64,000 nt of DNA from Neoechinorhynchus agilis (lineage: Eukaryota; Acanthocephala), in assembly GCA_051530055.1 (NCBI GenBank), contig CM121341.1, forward strand, positions 17,980,001 through 18,044,000, given 5' to 3'. Of the stretch, positions 23,148 through 33,239 are shown piece after piece; the first letter of the stretch is position 1; each line of letters starts with the position of its first letter. Made by a program: the position numbers and the translations under genes. The notes below the pieces were generated by a model, which saw only the letters and a list, made by a program, of their open reading frames with translations, did no database searches and was not told the origin of the DNA.

Positions 23148-24730
23148 GGCATTTGGGCAACTCTAGCTATTATAAAAATGATTCCAATATTGCTGTGGAG
23201 GAGTATAATATTGTGACTGGGATAAAGGGTAACGATATGAAAAAGAAAGCGATTCAGCTGAATTAATTACTAAGAAAGCTACGGTCGAACAAAAGGTCCA
23301 AGTAACACCTGAACGAGTAGTAACAAGAGCAAAAGGAGAAACTCCATCAAAATCAATCAACCCTCCGATTCATTTCGGTAATGATACGTCTTCTCCACCA
23401 CTAACATCATCCCTCGCGGCTCCGAATTCGACCCATCGCATCATGCACTCCTCCTTCGAGGATAGAAATCGCACCATATTTATTTCTGGTATGCCGGAAG
23501 TCCCTGTTGCAGATCCTATCGCAACTGATGCACACAACCGCCACCAAATTCTTCGGTCAACTCCTTTTCCCCTACATTCACTCTGCTATTCCTCCCCCAT
23601 CAACAATCATGCGCATTCCCTCCAAAAATCCCTTTAACCCGAGACCACGTCTCCTCAAAGTAACTTTTATTTCACCATTCGTATCTTCCCTCTTTCTTAA
23701 CAGGAGATACAAACTCCTTCTCAACTTTCTTTTCGTATCTATCCACATAAGAACTCATCACAAAATCTTTCCACCGGCCCTCCAAACTCAACCCTCGACG
23801 TAGTAATCTTAACAGAAACAGAGCTTACGCCCTTAAACAGCAATTCAACAATCCTTCCCGGGTACTCTTCCCTCCATACGTATGGCGAGGACCGTCCAGG
23901 AGGGGGTCTCAATTTATGTACGGCAATCGCTAATATACTCTTTATCGCTCATAGGCTCTCTACAAAACCCCGATCTAGACTTCATCGCAGTGCATTTCAT
24001 AGCTCCTCTGAGAAACGGCCTTAGAGAATGCACCATTGCTGGCGTCTATCGCCTTCTGGCCTTTTGTCATGAGTCCTCCTTGCTACAAATTGACTCTATG
24101 ATGGAGCTCATAAACTCCACAAATTCGCACCATTTCTTAATTGCAGGGGACTTCAATAATCTGTTTCTTCTTCTACCCTTCTCCGAGTTGCGTCAACTTA
24201 TTGACTTCCCAGCTCGTCTTGACGCTCCCCTTGACAAAGTGTTCACAGATATCGACGCCTACTCATCCGCCTCTAAGCTCCCTCCCCGCGAACTCTGACC
24301 ACTCTTTTGCCCTTATCACTCCCTCCAGCCCACTTCAGCGCATGAAATCTCCCCGTTTACTCGTCTGGGATAAACGTGATCATCACATCCAAAATTTTAT
24401 AAAATTGTTACACTCTAACATCCGCACATCCCACTCTAACAACACAAATGACCCTTCCTTGGAAATATCCTCCCTAACCTCAATCATAAAAATTCACTAA
24501 CTTCTACAATGCCCAAAAAATTCATTGAGATCTCCAACCGCGACCCTCCATGGATAATCCCCATTTTGAAACTTCTACAAAGGCAAGCTTCTAAGGCCCA
24601 TCGCAATAACTCCCCAGACTCCCCGTTTACAAAAAGTACCTACTAACAAAATACTTATCGCCCGCGATTTTTAATAGTAATCAACATTAAAACATTGATT
24701 TCGGCATCTTCGGACATGGTGCTGAGAATC

Positions 24731-24784
24731 ATCCACCACACACTCGATTTGAGTCGCATCCACCACACACTCGATTTGAGTCGC
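24731..24784. repeat. 27-bp tandem duplication
   Basis: A 27-bp unit beginning ATCCACCACACACTCG is present twice in a row with no difference, within the 5' flank of LINE copy B. Confidence 0.8.
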
Positions 24785-24809
24785 ATCCGCCACCTGAACT
24801 GATCGAAGC

Positions 24810-25650
24810 GCACGCTTAATGGACATCAGTCTTCGGACAGGTCGTTCCAACGAAAACAAACTCCCAAAAACGTTGGACTGCCTCGCTCCACACTGCGTCC
24901 TATCAGCAGCTTCTCAACTCATGGTCATCTCCCACCGATAGAGCTCGTCTCTTGACAGTCTCGGCTCCGCACTCCAGCGACTTCTTGAAGGCTTTCCCGA
25001 TCACGGCTGTTGGCACGAGGTTGGATGACCAAGCCATCGCCGTCGCTGTGGGACTTCGGTTGGGCATCGATTTCTCAGGCTCATATACATGTCCGTGAGG
25101 TGAGACAGTGAACACGTCGGGAACTCACGGCCTTGACTGCAAGCGCTCAAATGCTCGCCACGCACGGCACACAGCAGTCAACCGCATAATTAAGGAAGCC
25201 GTCTCAACGGCCGGTCTTCCTGCTCGACTCGAACCAGTCGGACTCTCCCGGAACGACGGTAAACGCCCTGATGGAGCGACTCTCCTCCCATGGTGCTCCG
25301 GGAAAATACTGGTTTGGGATTTTACTTGCCCCAACGCGCTCGCAGCATCCCACTTACGGGATGCCACCTCAAAAGCGGGAGCAGTCGCTAGCTTCAGCGA
25401 GGAAAAGAAGCGGCATAAGTACTCCTCGCTCGATGGGCATCAATATATATATTCATCCCGATTGCGGTGGAAACACTGGGATGTCTCGGCAAAGAAGCCG
25501 ATTATTTCCTTTTCGACTGGGAAAGATGCTAAAGCATGCCACGGCGATATGCGATCCAGCAGCTTCCTGTTGCAGCGAATCAGCGCGGCGATCCAACGCG
25601 GCAATGCCGCGACCATCAAGGAAGCTGCCGAACAATCATGATGACAGTTG
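24810..25650 (+). mobile_element. Restriction-like-endonuclease LINE, family 2 (copy B)
   Basis: Open at 25108-25640: Cys/His region (GTHGLDCKRSNARHARHT), NRIIKEAVSTAGLPARLEPV, then the nuclease signature [39 protein letters not shown]. The R-PD-D-EEKK spacing fits a PD-(D/E)xK restriction-like endonuclease of R2/CRE-type LINEs. The upstream 300 bp is a degraded continuation. Only the C-terminal part survives. It is nearly identical to the piece in the NDUFS8 intron at 55.4 kb, so this family moved recently. Confidence 0.72.
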
Positions 25651-26535
25651 CAGAATGGGACGAAAAGGAGGAATTTGTGAACGAAAAGCAAATGTAATGA
25701 TTGTCCGCCTTACATTAAAATACCTGAGTCTTTAAAATATGATCAGAAAATAGACGACTAGGATACAGGAACATCAAAAAGTCGAGTAAATCCGAACTTC
25801 AAACAATTGAGGGCTACCGTTGTCGTTCAAAAATCTTTTTTGTAACAAAGAAATATCCCATGCCGAATAAAGTGATTGTTTGATGATCATTGTAAAATTG
25901 AATTGTTACTGAATAAATAGTGAAATTAACGTGACGTAATAAATTTAAAAATGTGCGCGTTTAAATAGTAAAGAATTATACAAGTGCGTCAAATAATCTC
26001 ATCGTTCAAGAACTTTGCTCTTCTTAAATGACCATCCTGTTTCTTGTTTTACGGCACGATGAAGGCTTGGCGTTGATGGGCGTCTAAGTTCAAAAGCGTG
26101 CCAATATTAACGCTCAATTGCTTGTTTGCAAGGCAAAAAGCATTAATTTGACACAATTGCGATTTCAAATGACTTTGGCGTTTCAGAATCTCAAAATTTG
26201 ACATCAGTTTAATTTTGAGCTCGATGTTCACGATTTCTAAATTAGTGATCGTGAATGTACAGAGCAGATTGGATAACTTTTCACGAACAAATCCTTTCGG
26301 GCCGACTGGGCTTAAATCCTCTTGAAACGCCCTTCTATTTTGAAGAGTTTATTTTTTTCTTAAAAAGCGACGCAAATAAAAGGTACATTTTAATTTTTTG
26401 TAACGAATGGAACGTCCTCGTAAACTTCGAATGAGTTGGTTTATTTGTTCCTTTCTCCATTACGTTATTTCCAATTTTATCTCAAAATTAAACTTAGCCG
26501 TTCTAATTGATTATTGAAGAGAATACCAATTTTAT
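25651..26535. other. Intergenic, no gene seen
   Basis: No coding signal and no repeat I can match inside the window. Confidence 0.3.
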
Positions 26536-26895
26536 GAAGGAAAGAGCGCGCTAAGAGAAGATTTTAAAATCAAAACCATTGCTGTACAGTAAAAGAGTTA
26601 ATTAAATGCTAAGGATCTCAAAAACAACATTTAAAGAAATTGCCGTTCTTCTACAATTTAGGAAAAAGCCTCGTTTAGACTTCTAACGATGACGCACTAA
26701 TGGAAAAAGTTTCAACTTTTATAGCGTGCGCATTGCAAAATTGTGGCTTTAAGGTCAAAACGTACATTTAAGTGCGAATAAAACACTTTAACAGTAAGCG
26801 TCGGCCTCGTGCCAATGCCCAATGAAGACTCGATGCTCTCTTATGCATCTCAGAGGGCACCAAAGAAAATAAAGATAAGGGAGTTTTGCGGTCGG
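26536..26895 (+). repeat. Dispersed repeat unit (copy 1), no protein
   Basis: Shared with 30355-30765 over its whole length, starting at the word GCGCTAAGAGA and ending with ATGCATCTCAGAGGGCACCA. The terminal 110 bp recur at 27665-27780 and inverted at 40300-40405. In the 30-kb copy an extra ~130 bp containing a hammerhead is inserted. Non-coding, probably a non-autonomous element. Confidence 0.6.
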
Positions 26896-27042
26896 GATTT
26901 TGTAATCGATTTAATAGTTTGTTTAGAGATCGATTGCGCCGCGATACGTTTTCACGGTTCGAGCTTACATATTCGCTAAGAAAACAAAGGGGAATGGTCG
27001 ATGTTATGTTCTGATTGAATTGTCGATCGCTTTGAACCGATT

Positions 27043-27142
27043 TAGAGTGATACCATTGTATTATTGTGTAGTCGCAATATTGAACTATTCGCCTGTATGG
27101 TTCAATATTGCGACTACAGAATAATACAATAGTATCACTCTA
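27043..27142. repeat. Long hairpin: 43-nt arms, 14-nt loop
   Basis: Arms 27043-27085 and 27100-27142 are inverted complements with two mismatches, starting TAGAGTGATACC. The right copy of the inverted duplication (40.6 kb) holds only one arm, so the second arm or the first was gained or lost after duplication. Confidence 0.85.
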
Positions 27143-27236
27143 CATGCGTTCAAACAGATCAATTAAATAATATGAACGAGGTACATGTTTTTCTCTTCAG
27201 GCATCATTAATTCATCGAGTTACTATTAAAAAACAA

Positions 27237-27550
27237 TAATAAAGCACAAAACGTGCAATCACCACCGTCCGCAAAATCTTAGCTTCTCTCTTTCCTCGGC
27301 TGTCGGCTATCACGCTAGTAGCATTGCCTCGTTGCACTGCGAGCGAGATATATTGTCGCGGGAATACACCTGCTCGTGCGTCGCCTGTCGTTTCGCTCAT
27401 TTTCTTCGAGAGATCCTGGAGCAGAGTGAGTGCCGAGCTGCCAAGCGCTCCATACGTCTCTACTCCGAAAGGGACAAAATAGTGGGCCCTTGCTAAATCC
27501 CTATATTTTCGTAACTACCTCCCTTCCGCTGCACTGGCTGCGCGAAAGTG
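27237..27550 (-). mobile_element. 3' end of restriction-like-endonuclease LINE, family 1 (copy C)
   Basis: Minus-strand coding for ETTGDARAGVFPRQYISLAV and RGNATSVIA, followed by the shared tail. Upstream codons (RKYRDLARAHYFVPFGVETY) match copies A and E. 5'-truncated. Confidence 0.7.
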
Positions 27551-28360
27551 ACCGTATAAACTGTGATGCTTTCTCAAAGTGCAATTAGGAAATGAACTAT
27601 TGTTAGATCTGTACCCACTGAAAAGAAACAAATTTCAGCTTCTAATTTCGACTGTACATTCAAATGCTAATAAAACCCTTAAACAGTAAGCATCGGCCTC
27701 GTGCCACAGCATAGTGAAGACTTGACGCTCTTTTATGCATCTCAGCGGGCACCAAAGAAAATAAAGACAATGAAGTTTTTGCAGTGGATTTTATGTGAAA
27801 GGTTTTCTGAGGTTGAAAATAATTGCACATTTCCATACTCCTTCGACCTTAAAAGACTGGAGAAACATTGAGCATTTCGGAATCGATTTGAAAGTTCGTT
27901 TTGAGAACGATTGCGTCCAGAAACATTTTCACGGTTCGTACTGAACAGGAAAGAGTCCAAGAGGAATTTCTTGTTTTCGATAAATCCGGTTTTCAAAAAA
28001 CAGCACGTTTTTATTTTAGATTCGAGTGAGTCGATCACAAATTCTCCAAGAACACGGCGAACATTTTATCATAACCAGCAGCTTCGTCTGATCTCAGAGC
28101 AGAATTCCGTTTCGATTTAGATTAGTAATAAACTGACGATTATGAATAAAGACAATCAGTTTACAAACAGTTTTTAAGGGCGTAGCGAAAAAGAACGGGG
28201 TAGTGAGATTAAAAGGTCCGGCTTGTGCATAATCGACCAAGGAAATGCAATCAGGACGTTAGATGATTATGCGTTTTTCAAGACGATAATAACTGTGATT
28301 GCAAATTTTCGAATTTAAAAGATAAATGTATCGCAAAATTCGAAAAGCGAAAGACCGAGT

Positions 28361-29070
28361 TACATTTTTAAAGATTGTTGAAATCGTTGTGAATCGATCC
28401 GATAACAACGCTTGCTTAATCCATATCCAAAGCGTCGACGTTGTTAAACGACAAAGTCATAACGTGTTCTCTTATTCAATGGACATCATTGGATCGAAAG
28501 TGATTGTTTGTTACAACGGCACTGGTGAGAGTTTGTAGGTCATGAAATGTGGATTTGCATGACAGAACTTTTCTCAAATCGTTCTGTCCTCAATTGTGGG
28601 AGCGCCGGTAATGAGATCAAGTGCCCGAAAAGATTCTGCGCCCAATGTTACAGCTGTAAGTCACTCATCTTCATGACTGAACGTTTTTATCTGTCGCAAG
28701 AACACTGTTATTGTAGAGGAAGCAACAAACGGTTTGGAATCAGCGCCACCGACAACACCGATGCTGCCCCTCGCTTCGCTCGGAATGAGGATGCTGGACC
28801 ACAACTGAAGATGGAAACTTGGCCGCCTAAAACGAACCAAGTTAAGAGAACAACGTAAATGTGATTGTTTCGACTTCATCAGTGAAGGGTACCACTCGAT
28901 CGAGCTTCTCAACAGGATTCCGTGAGGTTTGTGATAAACAGGAGTTCTTAGGGTTTGAGGACCCCGTAATTCACGCTGCGACGGTTCCGGTACACAACCT
29001 AAGTCCATTGATGGTCTGCTCTAAAATCTCATCACGGCATCATCGGTACAAAATGAAATTCCATTTGTTG
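28361..29070. other. Intergenic or decayed LINE flank
   Basis: No confident feature. Short Cys-containing frames here overlap on both strands and look random. Confidence 0.3.
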
Positions 29071-29074
29071 GGAA

Positions 29075-30330
29075 TATAGCGCGAGTTTTGCTCAGGAACG
29101 CACTGGAAAGAATCCAAAGGGACGCGCGATATCAGACCGCAAAGAGATTCACCTCTCTGTTGACAGACTGCATCGAGACTGACTCAGAGTTGTCGTGGAT
29201 GCGTCTCTTTGCGTTCCCTAGACTTGTGTTTTCCGCTGGTGATATTTCTTAGGGATCTCTGACCACAAAAATAAGAGAGGGAATAAGTTCTTTTGGCGAA
29301 AATTTCACTAAATGTCTTTCAACAGCAAGTGAGCTACGTAAGGAGCGTGCGCAGAAACTTGAACAACGCCTAAACTCAAATCGGTCGATTGGTGAACGCG
29401 TTTCCTCGCAGCTCGCAGACGGAGAAGATTTTCAGAACCTGGTCCCCGGGATAGAATTGATCACTCTAGACCGGTTGAGTATTCTAGGAAGCTGCATTTT
29501 TGGTTCTAATGTTAAAGCAGAGATTGCCAATCTTCAACCGCAACTTTCGGTGCTATGCGAACGAGTTGATGAATTATCTTCACGCAAGGTTCTGTTCCTG
29601 ATCAAGAACACTCTTTTCATTCCGAAATCGCTATATAAGCTGCGCACAGCACCTTTTTTAGACACAAGGATAAGCTGGTAAAATTAGACGAGACGGTGAA
29701 AGCCTCTCTCGAGAAAATTTTAAATACTCAGCTGTCGGACGAGGCCTAGCGTCAAACGTCCTTGCTTGTGTCGTCGGGCGGTTTGGGTATCCGAAAAGCA
29801 GCCGATATTTCTCTGCCAGCTTATTTGGGTTCGTATGAAGCAAGTCACAAAATGAAGATTTCGTGGAGGCACTTAATCTTTGGTGTGGAGATTCAAGCAG
29901 CGAGCAGGTACCCGTCAATCGTTGCAAACAATCAGTTTGGACTCACCCACTGTAGCGAGAATTCACAACTCTTTAATTTCGGATTCTTGTGACCTGGTGA
30001 ACCGAACTCGATTGGCGGCTGTCTCTACAAGAGAATCATGTGCTTTTGCTCAACACTATCCCAATCGCTTCTGTGGGTACCCTTCTCTCCGACGAGACGG
30101 TAAGGATTGCGGTGTCCCTGAGACTTGGGTTACCGATGTGCACATCCCATCGCTGCCGTTGCGGAGCGATCGTGGAAGCGTCGGGACCCCTTGGTCTCGT
30201 CTGCCGGCAATCAGGCGAAAGCTACTCACGACACGCCGAAGTGAACGAAATTATTAGTCGTGCCCTGAATACTGTGAATGCGCCAAACATCCTATAGCCG
30301 AGCAATCTTTGCCGACTCGATGGAAAAGTT
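29075..30330 (+). mobile_element. Restriction-like-endonuclease LINE, family 1 (copy D)
   Basis: The start corresponds to the linker before the RT (RRDARYQTAKRFTSLL-like, ELSWMRLFAFPRL). Then LGSCIFGSN, FIPKSLYKLRTAPF, SSGGLGIRKAADISLPAYLG, TLLSDETVRIAVSLRLGLPM, the Cys/His motif CTSHRCRCG and HAEVNEIISRALNTVNAPNI. It ends before the endonuclease. Several frameshifts and stops; dead copy. The RT palm itself is missing, so this is an internally deleted copy. Confidence 0.7.
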
Positions 30331-30354
30331 TAGCCAACTGAATACCAATTCTAT

Positions 30355-30765
30355 GAAGAAAAAAACGCGCTAAGAGAAAGTTTGAAAGTCGAAACCATTA
30401 CTGGAATTATTGACGTTTCGAACCTCGTAGGGTCCATCATCAGTTTTTTTGCAAGTTTTTCAACTGCCAAATCACTTTTGAACGAACTAATTTCAATTTA
30501 ATTTTTACTTATGAAACAATCACTGTAAAAGAGTGAATAAAATGTTAAAGATTTCAACGTTCATTTCAACTTTAGGTTAAAGTCTTGTTTCGACTTCCGA
30601 CGATGACGCACTATTGGAAAAAGTTTCAACCTTTATAGCGTGCGCATTCCGAAATTGTGGCTTTAAGGTCATAGCGTGCATTTAAGTGGGAATAAAACAC
30701 TTTAACAGTAAGCGCCGGCCGATGCTATTTTATGCATCTCAGAGGGCACCACAGAAAATGCAAAT
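30355..30765 (+). repeat. Dispersed repeat unit (copy 2) with hammerhead segment inserted
   Basis: Matches 26536-26895 on both sides of an extra segment at about 30398-30525. The shared flanks (AAACCATT before, ACTGTAAAAGAGT after) place the insertion limits closely. Confidence 0.6.
30411..30442 (-). ncRNA. Hammerhead ribozyme core, stand-alone (minus strand)
   Basis: Minus strand: CTGATGA, helix II GGACC/GGTTC (one G-T pair) around CTACGA, GAAA, CGTC. Same type as 46382-46413, with one change in helix II and no clear helix I. Confidence 0.6.
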
Positions 30766-31320
30766 GAGGAAGTTTTGTGATTGATTTTAAATGTGCAATG
30801 TTTTTGGAGGGTACTCAACTCTCTGTAGTGACGTATAAGTACAAATTTTAGTATCAGTTCTCCTTTTGAAGGTAAAGATGACTAAGTGTTGTTTTTCAAA
30901 ATCGTCTTTTATAATTAAATTTCCGATCAGATGAATGAACTGTGAATAATTGATGGAAAACTACGAATTGCCGAGACTCCGAACATCAACTGGTTGATGG
31001 ATTGAAAAATTAGACTTGGATTTGATTAGGTTTAAAAGAAACGAGCTGTATTACAGTCGTTCAGATTTGTTGGTCTTAATGAACATCACATTATCAATCT
31101 ATGTGCAAACGATACTTGTGATCGATTTATGAATTTAAAATTAATCCTTCCTAACACGTCTAAACAATGCTACGGAGTGCCGTCCAATCAGACGTTATTA
31201 CTAAAGTTGAAATCTAATAACGAGTGACACCAAGAATCGTTGTGAACAACAGAAAATGATATTAACCACCCAGAAAAACCTTCGGAATAAAGTTGTTGTG
31301 ATCATAATCCCGGATACTTC
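30766..31320. other. Intergenic, no gene seen
   Basis: No coding signal. A fragment of the TAATCCCGGA-type repeat end is visible near 31294-31312. Confidence 0.3.
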
Positions 31321-31329
31321 AGACCTGTT

Positions 31330-32310
31330 CCTATTTCGGTTTAAACGCGTAGCAGATCCACTGCTTGGCCTCTTTCTTGTCTTCACAATCGCCAACAATA
31401 CATTCATTGCCGGGCTACCTTTTCGATCACCTTATCCCTCACCAAAGGCGTCCCTCAAGGTATCGTTCTGTCACCACTTCTTTTTTAATATTTTCGTCAA
31501 CGAATATAAACCTCTCTTTTCTTACTCTAAATTTCGCTTATATGCCGATGATTTCACCTTCAGCACAAAATCACCCTTCCACCGCTCACTATCCTTAACC
31601 TCTAACGAGATCACATACATCTAAGATTTCTGCACCAATCACAAATTCTATCTGAACTTCTACAAATGTTTCGCCCGTTGTTAAAAAAAGGAATCTGACA
31701 CTTCACCTCCCTGCATCAAAATTCTGGGTTTACAATTTCAATCAAATCTTAAATGGAATTTGCACATTACACTTTCCCTCAAACGCAATGCCTTTAAAGT
31801 TTACCACCCCAAGCGCCTCCGCAATTTAGGAGTCCCTTCTCCCGATCTCTCAAATTTGCTACAACTTTATCCAACCATCCCTCGCTTACGATTATTCCGT
31901 CTTTTGCAACCTATCCAAATCTTAAATTCGTCTTCTTGAAATGTTTCAAAAAAGATCCTCTAAAATTTGCACAATTATTTTCCCCGCTCATTGAATGCAT
32001 TTATACATTTTTCAAGAAACAATCAAAACGCCTCTCATCCCTACCACAATAATTTTTATCGCACTTTATTCACTTTTTCACAAGAGCACAACACTCTCAA
32101 TTCCTTTAATCCGCCTTTATCTCGCACCTCCCCCTTCCACCGCTTCTTTTTCCCCACTGCCCAATCTTCTCGGATATCATGACTCTAAATGAACCGGAGC
32201 AAAGGTAGAACCTAGTTAACTCCCCTACAAACAATAACCACCAACTTTCACACCCAAGCGAACCCGTCATCCACTCCAAAATAAACAACCACATTCAAGA
32301 AATGAGTGAG
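31330..32310 (+). mobile_element. Jockey-like LINE fragment (RT to 3' end)
   Basis: RT box B in broken frame (GVPQGIVLSPLLF-like at 31440-31500) and box C (FRLYADDFTF) at 31530-31565. It continues to the 3' end shared with 10500-10870. Several frame breaks. Confidence 0.6.
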
Positions 32311-33230
32311 AGCATCCATGGGAATGGTTTTTGATTGTGGAGATGGCATTACCTACGAGTCATCTCGTTAAGGATCGATATCGCCGGTCAAGACATTAAG
32401 AGATTTGACTCCTTTTCTGTTGAGCTACTTCAATCGTGGTGTTATTCGTTCAATCATTCTGCAGATTTTGAAACTGCTCGAAAGTTTAAAGAAAACTTTA
32501 GATGATGACCTCAGTGTTGAAAATAAATTAGCAGACGAAACGAGGGTCTTGAACAAACTTTTTTTGACAGTTTACCGGGAATGTACAGTTCATGCGATTC
32601 CATCAGAATCGGTTTCCTAGCATTCTAACGCAAGCGATATCAGATTTCCTGTGAGTGGTTCCGGGTTCCAAAAGTATTGTTTAAACCGCATATCATAAAC
32701 ACCGAAAGTCCAGCAATCAACAAGCTCATCTTCGAAAAAATCATGGAATCTTCGATCGACGTTCGATCGTCGTTTTTGAAGCGGAGTGTCCTCAGTGGAG
32801 TCCATTATGTTTCCGAAACTTTCCTCAAAATAGGAGCAGGAGCTCAGAGGACTTAATCTTAAGAATATTTTAAAATGAGACGAATGTCGCTTGTCGCTGA
32901 GTACTCATGTTTATGTGTTTCTCTCCTCTAACATTTAAAGTCGATTGGAGATGTGAAATGAAAGATCCTCCTCGACGAAGATCGTTCATTTCATGTCCCA
33001 GAAACAAAATAAGCCTCGGATAGCTTCAGTTTTGAAGATTTCCTGTCATAGTCCTGCATTTACATATGATCGAATATTTTCTTTTATTACATTAAGCCAA
33101 ACTGCTCAGGAAGCGCAGTCTGCCGTCCTCGAAGGCCGAAGCCAATCAAGAGACTCGATCACCTTCGGGAACAGGCCGAAACCATCCCTGCATCACCGTC
33201 GACAGACCCGCCACTCCTCATCCTCGCAGA
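32311..33230. other. Unassigned region
   Basis: Two modest open frames (32405-32620 plus, 32617-32805 minus) with no recognisable domain. I see no reliable gene. Confidence 0.3.
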
Positions 33231-33239
33231 TTGTGGCTT

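Larger units (their letters stand above)
21914..23178 (-). mobile_element. Penelope-like element with 13-bp flanking duplication
   Basis: The minus strand at 23152-22124 is open for 342 codons. It begins with RT sequence (PIFYARYVDDILAIFKTGDD, RFLDLRLSL) and continues through the linker to a GIY-YIG nuclease (YQFTCNKDGCNASYVGYTTC), ending INIKFNEMFNTL. This is the C-terminal two-thirds of a Penelope protein; the N-terminal RT fingers are absent. The first and last ~75 bp are inverted complements and each carries a hammerhead core. The identical 13-mer TGATTCCAATATT stands at 21901-21913 and 23179-23191, a convincing target-site duplication. The best-preserved PLE in the window, probably young. 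Confidence 0.82.
21700..24660 (+). mobile_element. 5' half of a jockey-like LINE (ORF1 and endonuclease), split by a PLE
   Basis: After the PLE at 21914-23178 the frame reads hydrophilic ORF1-type sequence (TPERVVTRAKGETPSKS). It then gives NRTIFISGMPEVPVADP, a form common just after the coiled region of LINE ORF1 proteins. At 23882-24298 an AP-endonuclease part reads GVSIYVRQSL, IAVHFIAPL and FLIAGDFNNLF (GDFN catalytic block). The 21702-21913 coding stretch (GLLKSDSEATAKENKVLVDS, then LCDSNI) continues in the same frame with AVEEYNIVTG after the PLE. This supports its being the upstream part of the same element rather than a host exon. Several frame breaks; no RT part here. Confidence 0.55.
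26985..28360 (+). repeat. Inverted duplication, left copy
   Basis: Segments 26985-27095 and 27480-28360 are inverted copies of 40730-40600 and 40590-39925 plus 37766-37600. The right copy is interrupted by an RTE LINE. No coding content beyond LINE scraps. Confidence 0.65.

Noticed and set aside
24903-25115. Antisense frame across LINE copy B
   Set aside because: Shadow of the LINE coding strand.
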